Positions 11,718-24,571 of a DNA stretch of 64,000 bases are shown here, piece by piece. Position 1 is the first letter of the stretch. The number at the start of each line of letters is the position of its first letter. The position numbers and the translations under genes are program-made. Source of the DNA: Diphasiastrum complanatum (lineage: Eukaryota; Streptophyta; Lycopodiopsida; Lycopodiales; Lycopodiaceae). A model generated the notes under the pieces. The model was given only the letters and a program-made list of their open reading frames with translations. It had not been told where the DNA came from and did not search any database. The stretch is taken from positions 25,833,473 through 25,897,472 of the forward strand of contig CM055098.1 of assembly GCA_029204225.1 (NCBI GenBank), in the 5' to 3' direction.

Positions 11718-12280
11718 ATCTCAGCCGACGCTTCCTTCATATCTCAGCCGACGCTTTCTTCATATCTCAACTGACGTTTTTTTTTGCAAATCTCGACCGA
11801 TGCTTTTTTTTCAAATCTCAACCGACGCTTTTTTTTCAAATCTCAATCGACGCTTTTTTTTCAAATCTCAACCGACGCTTTTTTTTTTTCAAATCTCAAT
11901 CGACGCTTTTTTTTCAAATCTCAACCGATGATTTTTTTCAAATCTCAACCGACGATTTTGTCAAATCTCAACCGACGATTTTGTCAAATCTCAACCGACA
12001 CTTTTTTTTTTAAATCTCGACCGACGAGTTCGCATCAGATCTCGACCGACGGGTTCGCGTCAGATCTCGACCGACGGGTTCGCATCAGATCTCGACCGAC
12101 GGGTTCGCATCAGATCTCGACCGACGGGTTCGCGTCAGATCTCTACTGACGGGTTTGCATCAGATCTCGACCGACGGATTTTTGATTGGATCTCGACCGA
12201 GGGTTCGCGACAGATCTCGACCGACGGTTCTAGGTTCAATCTCGACCGACCAGATTTCTCACCATCTCAATCGACCAACT
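11718..12280. repeat. Tandem array of 23 units of ~24-26 bp, core ATCTCRACCGACG
   Basis: Every unit starts ATCTC(A/G)ACCGACG or a one- or two-base variant, followed by a tail that changes in blocks: CTTTCTTCAT at first, then CTTTTTTTTCAA for most of the first half, ATTTTGTCAA for two units, then GGGTTCGCATCAG from about 12020 on, and irregular tails in the last few units. No spacers of unrelated sequence occur. It lies in the leader between the 5' LTR and gag. Confidence 0.9.
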
Positions 12281-12477
12281 CCATGCCAGACCACATAACT
12301 CATACCAAAAAAAATTTCAAAAAAATAAAACTCATACCAATTGAAAGCCCTTTTTATACTGAGTCTCCACCTTCACTTCCTTTAACACCCTAAAAAATCC
12401 AAAAACACCAAAAATCTTAAAAAATCCAAAAACACCAGAAACAGATATGCAACACAAAAAAGACACAACAATACCCA

Positions 12478-13829
12478 ATGGCCGACAATACAGATCCTAC
12501 GATCCCAAAAGATTATTCATACGAGATCAGGTCCCTTGTAGCTAAACAAATTAGACGTCATAGGTTCTACCGAATGTAGGCCCAAATACACGAGCCATCC
12601 ACAAACCCATTTGAGGGACAAGAACCTGATAGAGCTGAGTCTTCACGAGCATGAGCCTATTCTTATGGTGCTGACCCCTCCCAAGCCAGAACCGACCTTA
12701 GTGGTGCTTCTGCTACCCACGGTGCTCATTTTGAAAGACGTACACCCAAGCTAGATCTACCAAAGTTTGATGGTAGTTTGGACCCTCATAGCTTTTTGCA
12801 AATCTTTGAGAATGCATGTGATGTGTATGGCGAGACATCTCCCGATGCTATGGTCCAACTGTTTTCGATGACCATGATCGCTAAAGCACGTGATTGGTTT
12901 TTCAACCTTGATCGTAAAGATAAGACAAACTAGTCAATTTTGAAAGAATCCTCTATCAAGCATTTTAAGCCCTTTCGCTTGATCGAGAGCCCTTTTGTCA
13001 GATTGAGTAACATCAAAATGGCAAAAGACGAATGTGTACGAGACTATATTGAGCGTTTCAAATGCCTCAAAAGTCAAGTCCAAGAATAGCCCTCTGAACA
13101 GATGCTCATCATCTGGTTCCTAGTCGGACTTCCAAGATGGATTAGACGCGAGCTTAAATCCAATGATGAATATATGAGCCTAAAGCTAGCTATGTCTGAT
13201 GCCATCAAGGAAGAAGACGAAGGATCAGATGTTGATGAATCCAGAGAAAGACGAGCACCACGTGCTCCTCTCCATGAGTCAAAGCCGATCGAGGATACCC
13301 GAGATCAGCTTGGAAATCCTAGTTGGAGTTGTTTAATAAGCAACATCAACTACAGATGGAGAAACTCACCAATGAGTTTCAAGCTACCCTGAAGTCTATC
13401 CAAAGTAGTATGCCTGGTCAGTCAAGCCCTGCACAGGTATCTTATAGACGAAAAAGAATATGGTGCCCACATTGCCGAGCTACGCATCATGTTGATGCTT
13501 GTCCTTCATATCCGCCTATCCAAGCACATACCGTCCAACAATATGAGGCACAACCATCACATTTTCGACATTCCTTCACTTATCCCGAATATCCACCAGA
13601 AAGTCCAGACCCACTAGCCATACAAGATGGCTACGCCGTTATACAAGGGCCACTGCACACCAGATGTTTCATCTGTGGTGAAACCGGCCACTTCATGGTT
13701 GATTGTCCAGTTAAGACCCAGTACCATGCTGAGTGTCCAGACTGTATCAGAAAATACAATATCAAAGACTGTCCAAAACAACCAACTAAGATCCTACCTG
13801 CCCATCACATCAATTATGAATCACAATAG
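12478..13829 (+). pseudogene. Ty3/gypsy gag (broken)
   Basis: Capsid-like protein that would package element RNA. From ATG 12478 the frame gives an N-terminal segment, then a capsid region typical of plant gypsy gag (PKFDGSLDPHSFLQIFEN near 12755, VRDYIERFKCLKSQV near 13040), a charged linker and a zinc knuckle CFICGETGHFMVDC (CX2CX4HX4C) near 13668, preceded by a Cys/His-rich CPHCRATHHVDAC near 13465. Stops at about 12577, 12649, 12931 and 13087 interrupt it, and a frameshift near 13320 moves the C-terminal half to another frame. The stops fit CAG to TAG, CGA to TGA and TGG to TAG changes. Confidence 0.8.
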
Positions 13830-16155
13830 GATCTTCACGACAACAAAACGAGCACTATAGCACCCTCCCGCTCAACCTCCTGCTCAATTGAGAAGTTTCT
13901 TGTAAACTTCTACATCACCATCCAATACATCAGCTCCATAATGCACAAAAGACAATATGAAATGAGTCCTTGTTAAAAAAAAGTGAAACCGATATTCCGT
14001 CATCTGCTACAATGTCCAACCAAGAGCAACCTCCATAGGGAATTGATAGTTTTTCTCCCCTTCTACAATCTAAAATCTATTTGTCTTTCCACATGCTGAT
14101 AAGATTTTATAATGTGCCAATTCACAATATTTCTCGGATTCGGAAATCCAGATAGAGATTCGGTTCTGAATCTCTTGTTCACAAAGGTCCTCAGGACATA
14201 GTACCTCAATAATACCTGCATCTCAAGCTATATCTTACAACATCTACTATCAACTATGATACATTCAAGTGTCGCTACCTGTCTTGTTTTTGGACAAGGG
14301 CTTCTGAGAGTTTTTCATTACTCTACAAGATCAATGCAACATGAAATTGTCCAGGTGAATTACGCATGTTGATGAATGACTTTTTGTTTGACAAGTGCTC
14401 TACGGCCTTCACTCTCTGTTACATTGGTATCTCCCTTGTTTGTTATTGTTTAATTTTGGTAATTTCTTCTAAATGCATATTTTTTTAGATTTGTTTTTAG
14501 TTCATCAAAGATAGCCATTGCACAGGAGACATCATGTAGCGTATCTCAAGAGTAACTTGTCATTCATCTATCAATTTTCCAGTCACCTTATACAGAGTTT
14601 CGGATTTTTGCACATCCACCAAATCTGCAAAGTATAGATCACATCAGAGTTGCTTCCTGTATCTCATTGCTATATTCATCTTCGAGTCAACTACAGCAAG
14701 ATCGAAACAAATTTAGTTAAAATTTGTTCAATCTTTAGTCCAGTCGCATGTTCAACGAGTTTCAACTACGTGTTCCACACGCCGATCCAATCTTGAGCAT
14801 GAACAATTACCAGCAACATCTCCACCAACAAATTTTTTTTTTTGGGGGGGGAGAGTGGATCTGCTTGGATCCACTGGAGCAGTTATGCTGCCAGCAACAA
14901 GACCAACAAGATCGATAGCCAAGGTCACAAACCCAAAGTCAACAACGACAAGGCTAAGAAGACATATGGGCAATCCAAAGCGACTCGATCAGAAGAAGTA
15001 TTCCAGTCATGACGAAGATCCTTCAGAAAAGATAAACAAAAATATTGGAAAATCAGTCTCCTTATTTTACCAACCTCTTGCCATACTTCTGCGCCCATTC
15101 TCATGTCTATCATCCACACCATCTACCGTTGTCACCACCACCCTTCCTTCCACCTATTTGTTTATCATCAGTTTACTGTTCTTCTAAGAAATTTCCAGTT
15201 TTTTATAGTCTTACCGAAGCAGCTGATAGATCATTGCAAGTGTCTTGCGGAGACAACTACCACCTACAATGGTTGATCAACCAAAAGAAGGCCTACAAAA
15301 GCAGACGAAGTAGCTAGAAGAACTAAAGAGGAAGATCCAAGAAGTTGAGGAGGAAAGGACAAAAACTTAAGCAACAGATGAGCTGGATCAATCTTGATCA
15401 AAAGAGACTCTCTGGAGCAATGATAGTTGGATCCCCTCCTGTGAAGCCCAAAGAGATCCAAAAGTAATGGATCAAAAGGAAGAGCTACAGAAAAAGAAAG
15501 ATGAAGACAACCGTGAACCTGCAAATAAAGCAAGCTCCTCACCCAGCAAGTGGTGGTCAAATCTCGACATTGCAAGGGTCCAAGGCTGCAAATGTAGAAC
15601 TATCAGTTCCTTCACCCTACCACCAATCCTTCATCATGTTTTCTTATCGTTATCAAACCGTCCATCCAAAACTATTCCTACCACCAATTTTTGATGAATC
15701 CATCCCCTTGAGACTAATAATCAAAGTTTGTGCAACCTGCAGATCAAAGGTTTTCCTTGAGACTGGAACTTAAACAGAGAGAAGAACCACGGAAACACCC
15801 AGAGGCAAATGGAGGATACAAACCTCCCAGAAGATAGAATATGCCAAGAAACCAAAGATGAAACCGTCAATGGCAGATACAATTGACTAAACAAAGAGAC
15901 ACATGGAAAGCACTCGAGCATGCAAGTTGTGAAGGTGCTGAGGGCTCTCCACTTTGAGAATGTCAACCACCATTCTAATCCAATTGCGGCAATTTGTGAA
16001 AAACAATTTTTTTGTGATAAAGACTGGCGACAATGAATACTTGGTTTTATGTAAGCGAACAAGGATCTACGCTTTTCCAAATGACAATCGAAAATGCCAA
16101 TGCAAAGTGGAGCGACATCGTCCAATATGAGTTGTAGTGGATCCCGCAACACATT
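13830..16155 (+). other. Internal region of the gag-only element without pol
   Basis: I looked for protease, reverse transcriptase and integrase motifs in all frames and saw none. Short open stretches (14855-15187, 15467-15773) are Ser/Thr/Lys-rich and match nothing I know. A T9-G8 run occurs near 14835. Confidence 0.5.
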
Positions 16156-16168
16156 AGGGGTGGGATGA
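16156..16168 (+). other. Polypurine-like tract of the gag-only element
   Basis: AGGGGTGGGATGA immediately before TGTTGGC, in the position of a plus-strand primer. One T interrupts the purines. Confidence 0.45.
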
Positions 16169-17312
16169 TGTTGGCTGATTCTGACGAATTCCCAAAATAC
16201 TTGGACAGAGCAACTCAAGAGCACCTCTCACCTTAGACCGAGGAGGTCTCTGAGAAGACGAGACGAATGAAGACTATGAGCCGAGAAATGCTAGTTAGTA
16301 GTAACAAGCCATAACTGTGTAAGCCTTATGGTGAATCCCAAAAGATGGAATGACCATGTAGGAACTAGTATTTCTAGGCAAATGTAATAAATGCAAGTAG
16401 ACCTCTCTTAAAGAAAGTAGAGTGAGCCTCCTTTTTATGGTGACCTCTAGTGGAGAGCAATATTCCACTTGTAATTTGTGAAATGTGGAAATTCCACTAG
16501 GATGCCACCTAAGGAGCTCTCTTGCTTATTTAAGAGACTCCCTCTTTGTGAAGATGAGCTTTTTGTGTATTGTATCAACTCCATGCTGAAATGAGAAGAG
16601 CCTCCATGAGTTAGATGCATCCATTGAGCTCCTTGATCATGATGGTTTTCTTGAGTGATGCCCCTATGATCATGCCCTTCCATTCATATTGTATGTGATT
16701 GTGGATTTAGAGTGGATTAGTTTTCTTGCTTTCCTAGTTGTGGATTAGATTTCATGTTTTATTTGGATCAATATAGGAGCCAGCATTCAAGTAAACTAAA
16801 TAGGCTAGAAATGTGGCATAAATCTTGCATATTCTCTAACATTCTAGTTCTTGATATTCTTGGGATGTCCAAGAATCAAAAGACTGGTTAGTTTCTTGAT
16901 TCTTGGACTTCTAACATGTTGTAGATTAGGTCTTGTTTCTTGTTTTGTCAATTTATACAAGTAAAGTAGTGTAGGATCTGATTTTAGTTCATTTTGCAGC
17001 AAAGTAGAAGTAGAATTTCATTGTTTGTTCAACAAATCTGCACACTGATTTTATGGTTGAACGTTTTGGCATGTATGAGTGGTTGTTTATGCATGTGCAT
17101 TAGTTCAAGAGTGACTTCCCTAGATTGTCCTCTGATAGGGAGGACATTTACTACATTGATATCAGTCCCTTCTGTCTGGTTTCAGCATTGAACTAAGAAG
17201 CTAACATTCAAGAAATGCCAACAAGCCTCTAAACAGACAGAAAATAGTTCTTGTAAACAAAAAACAAGGAAGAACTAGTAAATAGATTCTATAGGCTCTG
17301 AAGATGCCAACA
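16169..17312 (+). repeat. 3' LTR (and possible extra sequence) of the gag-only element
   Basis: Begins TGTTGGC and ends GCCAACA (17306-17312), a perfect 7-base terminal inverted repeat. The part 16179-16868 matches the 5' LTR; the part 16869-17312 has no partner in the 5' copy, so either the 5' LTR is truncated at its end or extra sequence was added here. Confidence 0.5.
16868..16907. other. 12-bp perfect inverted repeat
   Basis: TCCAAGAATCAA and TTGATTCTTGGA flank a 16-base loop, exactly where the two LTR copies stop matching. Confidence 0.8.
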
Positions 17313-17884
17313 GCTCCCCATAAGCAAGAGCAACAACATCGTGGAACCATCCTGTGACTACATCATCAAAATGACCTTGTTAGTCATAAAATACAAGTAA
17401 AGGTAAAGGTTTGGTACTACCCTGACCAAAAGGTAGTCGGGTTGGCATCTTAAAAAGATGCTTTGAGAGAGTACCAAAAGATCACATAGTCCCTCTTGAC
17501 AAGTCAAGACCAAACCCTTTGAACCATTCAATTAATAGCATAACAGGATAAAATATAATTGTATAAAGTCTTACAGTATAGAGTACCAAAAAGTGAGACA
17601 AGTTCTAGGACACCTAGCTGTTACTTGCCACCATTCCACAAAAAAAAACCGCACGAGTTAGTTAAGTGAGGAAGACAGGTGTCATAGTTGAGTATCAGTT
17701 GTCATCCATGTTCGAAACAAGATTCACTATTTTATCAACTTGATTGCAATTACAAATATTATGTACAATCTTTCCAATCATGCATTTCATAAATAGCAAT
17801 ACATTCTGCCCTTTAAGGAAACTGTACCAGGGCAGATGCCATACTGATCAGTACAAGAGCAAAAAAGAATGTATTTAGTTCACA
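17313..17884 (-). mobile_element. Penelope-like copy A, displaced 5' part
   Basis: Direct match to 23011-23559 of copy B, from GCTCCCCATAA to TTTAGTTCACA, where both copies stop matching. This sets the shared 5' limit of the element and shows that 9882-17312 is a later insertion. No clear domain is readable on the minus strand. Confidence 0.7.
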
Positions 17885-19106
17885 GGAGAGTTTCTACACG
17901 TAAGAAGCTATCTTGCAATACACAAGTGAAAAGAGACATGACTTTGACCATAGTGTTGGGTACTAGGGTAGATCCTTGCCATACTAGCCCCAAGGACATC
18001 CTATGCAAAACATTTGGGAGTCCGAGTATCTTATGGCTTGGGCAAATCCATGCCATTCAAGCACGTCAAAATCAAACTCTGCAAACATCCCTAACTTACT
18101 CATATAGGCTGCACTTTCATTTAAAAAAAAAACAATCGAACCTTGCAAAGAATAAAAAAGACCAAACTTAATAAGCTTTGCAACATGGAATGTAAGTACT
18201 TATCCAGCTGATAATTTCAAAAATACTTTATGTAATTTGTGATTTTACCAATGTCTTAAAGAACTGTACTATAGTGTAGGGTGATACTACTTTCCATAGA
18301 GCTTCATATCTGAATGTGAGGTGAGGTGATTTCTCGTGAGCTACCCATCTTCCACTGCTTCAAGCAAAACCCTGCTTACGTACTACCAATTCAAAACCGA
18401 AAGTGATGGATTAATGGTAGTGCAACCTTTATCATGTAGCATCGTTATCTTGCAACGTATTAAACTCAAACACAAGCACTTCTTTATTATAAGTCAGTAT
18501 TCGTATGGCAAGGGGTGATGGAGTCATCAGTTCCTAGCTTGACTATTTATCAAATATAGGAAGTAGTAAGGTATTAATGTTACTCATATATTTAGATAGC
18601 TGTAGTTATAAAAAAGAACCAACACATTTTGTGCTTACATCCCAAGCTAACCATGTGCATTAGTCATCTACTTGAGCATATTGATATTATGTTCTTTTAT
18701 GATAATCACAAGCATGTATTGGAAAGTGCCACAATCATATTGGGTGGCCTACTATGAAAGGTTTCTGTACAGACCAACATATGCATTATCAATAGCCACA
18801 TATGCTTATGGTATTGTTCACTATTACTTTTGAGATAGCACCCACATGTATTCGCTTCTAGATGTGTATAATGGAAGCAAGAATGTAGTATCGATCTATG
18901 ATATCATGTGAGCTCATTCCCTTTCCAGCATAACAAGCTAATGATACTCCTTCGATGCATATGATTATTCAATCAAACAAACCACAACTTTCTTACCTTA
19001 GTTTGTGGTGTCCTCGACCTGAATACTCTTCCACAAAGCTTTTACAGGTCTCCTCTCATCCAAGCAAAGATGGCAGCAGTAGAGAAGCCAACCAAGAGAG
19101 CAAAAG

Positions 19107-19108
<2 letters not shown>
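17885..19108. other. No gene seen
   Basis: Single-copy-looking AT-rich sequence between the two Penelope-like copies. No coding exon, RNA gene or terminal repeat recognised. Confidence 0.5.

Positions 19109-19187
<79 letters not shown>
19109..19187. repeat. (GA)~39 microsatellite
   Basis: Perfect GA run, about 300 bases from the next GA run but not adjacent to a Penelope-like end. Confidence 0.95.
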
Positions 19188-19191
<4 letters not shown>

Positions 19192-19488
19192 TGAAAATGA
19201 GGGTTGTAGTAATCTTTCCTTTTATAAAAATTTCAGTACCCCTTAGTGCACTAGGTGTTATAAGATGCTCACCATTAGATTGAATCCCTATCACGTGGAT
19301 TGATCATAGCCGTTCGATGAGAACCAAATTTCCCACCAAAAGACTTAGCAATTTTAAAAAACTTTTTTGAGGCCATGTTTCTAGGTTAAGCACAATAAGG
19401 CATTTTCGTTGGTATAGTATCATAAGGGAAAAAGGCTTTTTATAACATCTCAAAAGACCAATGACGTATAGTACCAATATAGTAGAGT

Positions 19489-19638
<150 letters not shown>

Positions 19639-19643
19639 CCATA

Positions 19644-19692
19644 GTTAGCAAAGTATCTCAAGGGGTAGACACCCCTGACATGGAGTGCTAAC
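19644..19692 (-). other. Terminal hairpin of Penelope-like copy B
   Basis: Outer arms GTTAGCA (19644-19650) and TGCTAAC (19686-19692); inner arms AGGGGT and ACCCCT around an AGAC loop. Position and outer arms are the same as in copy A. Confidence 0.55.
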
Positions 19693-22600
19693 TAGCCACC
19701 AAGACATATTTTCTGGTAGTGCAAACATCAATCCGTGGAACATATTGTGTAAGAATATTTTGTCGATGATTCCGTAAAGTCTTCCTTTCATAAAGCCATT
19801 TTTTTGAAATGCCAAAACAATGTCATTGATTTTGTTAAGAAAAGCAGTTTAATCGCCACAACAATACATAGCAGCAATAATATGTGCAATGATAACCTTA
19901 TAAGAGTTAAAGATCGGTCTATTGGATGCCAAGTGAATGAACTGGAAAAAAAGAAACGGTAGTTCCTTCCTTTTCTCAAACTTTTTCATATAAAAAATGC
20001 CAGACTCAGAATCAAAGGTAGTAGTAACATTCAAAAAGTTTACCATATTGCCATTAGACTCCTTGCTTTTGATGGTCAAGTACTCCAGAGGATAAATCTA
20101 TTTAGCATTATCAATGGTACATACGCGGTTGTCCTTTATCCAAAAATAAAAGCGCAACCAGATTATTAATAAAACAGATGTCATCAATATATCGAAAGGT
20201 ATTCTTGAACGCTCGTAAATATTCAATCTTTCCAAGTCTGGCAAGTCTTTTCATAAAATGTAAATCATAAAATGACAAGTACCAACAATTACACCACATA
20301 GGGGAACATGCAAATCCCATGGGTATACCACAAACTTGCCTCCAAGCTTTGTTTTTGAGTCTCACAACGCAATGGTCAATCAGTAAAACATTCCATTGGC
20401 AAAGTAGTAACTTGTCCATATGAGTCCATTTTTCAGTTGGTTTGCTTATCCATTTCCATTTACATTCTTCATAATTAGATTTTCACTTATAGGCAAGATT
20501 TTCGTTCTTACTGAATTTGAAAGCATACAAGATCATTTTCTGTATAATAGTCTCAAGTCCATCCGGGCCATCAAGAGGGATGATTTCATAGCACTTAGAG
20601 ATGTCAGTGGACCATATAGAAGTGATCTGATTTGGCACATTAAGATAAAAATCAGTGGATGAGTCGCACTGCCAGAATAGGTTGGTATCCACATTTAGGT
20701 AACTCCGATATGAACGTGCCTTAAGGCATGCCCCCTCCATGAGGAGTGGAGATAGAATACTAAGAACTCTAGAAAGAAATGTGGCCACCATTGAAAAGTA
20801 GCAGTCGTGTGCGTTTGCAATCCATCTAAAGGTATTTTTATGTGCTTTAAAAGTGTAGAGAAGAAATGGTAATTCTTCTTTCCCTAGAAGGTCATCTGGT
20901 AGTATTTTAGAAAAAGTATGCTTAGTAACAATCAAGGCTTTATCAATGTTATTGTTATCAATGTCTAGAAAAGGGACAAAATATGGACCAGATAATCTTT
21001 GCAATGCCAAGTTTCTGACGAAGGTTATGCATTTGAAACAAGGATTATGCTAGGCTTTATCTTTTCCATTCACATACATAAAGGTAGTAATCCAAGAAAT
21101 TTTGTTACAATAAGCTTGCAAATTAGAGCATGTTCCACAATAATATCATCCATGGTAAAGTTCATCCATTAGCCAATTCAAACCATCCATGGTAAAGTTC
21201 CAAGGTGACCTCATTAATATTAGATTGACGTAAAGGAATATGATTAAGCCCTTTGTTCAGGTCATTCCTTAAAAGTTTACTATCAATAATTCCAATATTC
21301 ATAGAAACAACATGCCCAAAATTAATATCAATAAACACTTTAAAACATTTAGAATTTGAACACATACAAGGTAGAATATTATCAATATCAAACTCACAAA
21401 AGACTTGAAAGGGCTTATACCATTCATGTTTCAAATGCGGAAAAAAGTCTAGCCAAACACAGTTTGCTCAAAGATGTCATCAATGTAACCAAAAATGAGA
21501 AGTAAAGACTCAAAATAAAGTTGTTTAATGTTTATACTCTCAAAGCATCTATTATAGTAATGTAAATGCAAAAACATCTTTCGTTTATCTCTTCTAACCA
21601 AAAGTCGTCGCCTACCAACTACACTGACCTCCAATACTCTAAGCTCTTTAATATCCTCCTGCACAGGATCAATCATGGTAAAAGTTCAGCTTTCTGATTG
21701 GAAAATTCTCTTTTCCACCACTGCTTTGCCCCTCATTGCCTTTACTTAAAAAGTATTTTCTCTTCTTGTTGCCACTGCCTGATATGACTAAACTTGGATT
21801 ATTTAAATTGAAGGAACCGATTTTTCAGCTTGCATTCTGGAGTATTTATCCTGTAAGGTAGAGAAACTAGACTTTTTAAGAAGGCGTTCAATTTCTCATG
21901 TATTCTTAGCATCGCCAAGGTTTGCAAGGAGCTTGGCAGTAGGGTTAAGGACAAGTTCAGTGACGGCTTCAATCATATATTGTCTGATGTACATAAAGTC
22001 AAGGTGGGCTTTAACAACATCCCTAGCAGGCTTATGAAGCCAAAGAAAGAAGGCATTGAATTGGTTCTATAAAGATGCACCAGGGAGCATTTGGCAAGGT
22101 TGTTCATCATATACCAGATAGTGTCATCAAACCAAATGATAGAAGAATTGTTTTTACATTTGTCACTACATCTGCATTTAGAGAAGGCTCTTTTCCACTT
22201 CCAGATTCTAGCTTGATGCAGGCTCATCCTATTGAAGCTAGTCTCAAAGTGGCATCTAGTTCTAGTCCAGGTTTGCTCAGAAGGACATCTTGTAGGTTCA
22301 AATTTGGTCATCTTAATGACGATATCAACGGCAATAGGTGTATCAAAGGAGGGATTCTAATGCAAAGAAACAAGCTTGCAAGCTTGAACTTCAGCTTCAA
22401 TAAGATGGGTAAGAGCAATCCGGAGTTCAATAGGAATGGGTTCCAAAAAATTCACAGAAAAAAGGCTTCAAAGCTTATAGGTAGATTTGGTAGATTTAAA
22501 TTCAATAGTACAATTAGGTACCAAAGGTACTTGGCAACTTTTGGATTGGCAAAATTCAAAGGCAGACTGATTGTCTACTTTACAGATTTCTTGTAATTCC

Positions 22601-22966
22601 AACTCTGATGCACTATCTTCATTAAGGTCTTTAGTAAAGATCAAAGGATGAGGTGAGGTAGGAGGTTCAGTAAGGGTAGGGGTATCAATTTTTTTTTTTC
22701 AAACAGACAAAAATCTTTCGAATATGTAAATTGTAGAATCTTTCTTCAACAATAATACGTTCAGCATAGTTACAAAAATCCACATAGATTTTTTCAACCA
22801 TGCTTAACGTTTCCTTCTTTCTAATGAAATCCATATATATTTTGATCCAGTTCATAGTAGTCATCAAGTCAAAAAGGCAAAAGTTCTTATCATCAAGTCC
22901 AGCAGCATCACAAGTAGCTTTATCATAAGAAGTAATAAGTTTTTGAACATCAATAGCTTTCTTCAT
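19690..22966 (-). pseudogene. Penelope-like reverse transcriptase, copy B (broken)
   Basis: Minus-strand pieces in order: an N-terminal segment (22685-22966); a Lys/Arg-rich segment (21449-21676); the LNKGLNHIPLRQ signature near 21240; FKAHKNTFRWIANAHDC near 20830 (finger motifs); STDISKCYEIIPLDG, motif A, near 20570-20612; GIPMGFACSPMWCN, motif B, at about 20287-20330; FRYIDDICFINN, motif C with both catalytic Asp, near 20160-20195; and the LASNRPIFNSYKV segment near 19920. All catalytic motifs are present, but at least one frame change and several stops separate the pieces, so no full protein is made. Order and motif wording place it with Penelope-like elements rather than LINE, LTR or group II reverse transcriptases. 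Confidence 0.8.
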
Positions 22967-23559
22967 GCAACATATGACAGTCTGAACAGAAGGCTTAGGA
23001 GGAGGAAGGGGCTCCCCATAACCAAAAGCAACAACTTTGTGGAACCATCCTATGGACTACATCATTAAAAAGATCTTGTTAGCCATAAAATACAAGTAAA
23101 GGTAAAGGTTTGGTACTACCCTGACCAAAAGGTAGTCGGGTTGACATCTTAAGAAGATGCTTTGAGAGAGTAACAAAACATCACATAGTCCCTCTTGACA
23201 AGTCAAGACCAAACTCTTTGAACCATTCAATTAATAGCATAACAGGTTAAAATATAGTTGTATAAAGTCTTACATTACAAAGAGTACCAGAAAGTGAAGC
23301 AAGTTTTAGGACACCTAGCTATTACCTGCCACCATCCCACAAAACAAAACCGCACGAGCTAGTTAAGTGAGGAAAATAGGTTTCATAGTTGAGCATCAGT
23401 TGTCATCCATGTCCGAAACAAGATTCACTACTTTTACGTCCAATCTTCCCAATCATGCATTTCATAAATAGCAATACATTCTGCCCTTTAACGAAACCGT
23501 ATCAGGGTAGATGCCATAATGATTAGTACAAGAGCAAAAAAGAATGTATTTAGTTCACA

Positions 23560-24571
23560 TAAAAGGCTAGGAAGCACAAAACCAAGTCTGTGGAGATTCG
23601 TGGGATAGCTCAAAACTGTAAGAAGATTCAGAAGCAGGTGGTGGCTGATTGTAGGGCGACCTGAGTGCAGTAGAAGGCTACAAAAAGTGGCTCAAAGAAA
23701 ACCTGAGCATAGCTCAAAAAGTTTTTCTTCTTTCATGACTAGGGTTTACAGGCATAAAATTGTGGATCTTTGGATGTAGGAGATCATTTCAGGCACTGTA
23801 AGTGCATGATGGAGGGCGCCCTAGTGCTGCCAAGGAGTGGCTAAAAGGCCATGGTCAGCCATGATGCATGGGAAGAGTAGTTTACTTTTGAAGCTTTCTC
23901 ACAGTAAGGGTGGCAGTGCGACCTGAGCTGCAAGAGGCCGTGGAAGGCCGTGGACCATATAATGCGCTGGATCAGAATTAGCAGCCGGAAAACCTGTGAG
24001 GAGAAGGCCATAGCTAGGGGAGCTTGGAGAGCAAAGGAGGTGGGCAGACCTCGCGCGCGCCCAGTCATGCAAATGCCATAGCGATCGGAAGGGCTTAGCG
24101 CTTATGGAGGAATGTAGGTCGCAGGATCAAGGGCCACTGTTGGGATGCATGTGAAAGAGCCCATGAAGAATTGAAGGGCAAAGGCACCCTTCTTTTCATA
24201 AAAAATTTTCAAATTGAAAAAATTGTTGGGTCCCAAGTTTTGTGAAAGGTGAAGTTTCTTCACATTGAAGAAACAGTTCAAAAACCCAAATTGCCCTTAT
24301 TTTCACCTCCTTTAGCCTATTTTGGCCAAATGAAAGGCTATAGCCTCCAAACGAAGGGCACCCTGACTGTACCTGCAAGTACGGTCCACCAAAACAGAGT
24401 GATTGCCATAGAGAAAGTGTTCAGAGCACGTCAGAAGTGATTTCACCATTCCACTGGGCAGGTAGCTGGGAGTTGGTGACGAGAACAGCTCATTATTTTT
24501 TATTTCTGACATCACGGTTGGCTTTGGCATACACTTTATAGCCTACAGGTGGAGTTTCAAGCAGTGTGAAA
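23560..24571. other. No gene seen; possible leader of the copia gag that follows
   Basis: Somewhat more G-rich than its surroundings, with small repeats such as GGCCGTGGAAGGCCGTGGACC near 23930. It could be LTR or leader of the element whose gag begins at 24572, but no terminal repeats or primer-binding site are visible. Confidence 0.4.

Larger units (their letters stand above)
9882..17312 (+). mobile_element. Gag-only Ty3/gypsy-type LTR element inserted in Penelope-like copy A
   Basis: Copy B gives the empty site: its GGGGCTCCCC reads GGGGCT at 9881 and GCTCCCC from 17313 here, so 7,431 bp are inserted, flanked by only a 3-bp GCT repeat. Inside are LTR-like direct repeats (9882-10474 plus 11299-11402 against 16179-16868), a polypurine-like AGGGGTGGGATGA (16156-16168) followed by TGTTGGC, and a GCCAACA at 17306-17312 that would be the matching LTR end. 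The internal region holds gag but no recognisable protease, reverse transcriptase or integrase, so it would depend on other elements for movement. The 5' LTR has lost about its first ten bases. Confidence 0.6.

Noticed and set aside
11718-12280. CRISPR-like array of short repeats
   Set aside because: Units abut without unique spacers, and this is plant nuclear DNA with no cas genes; a simple tandem array.
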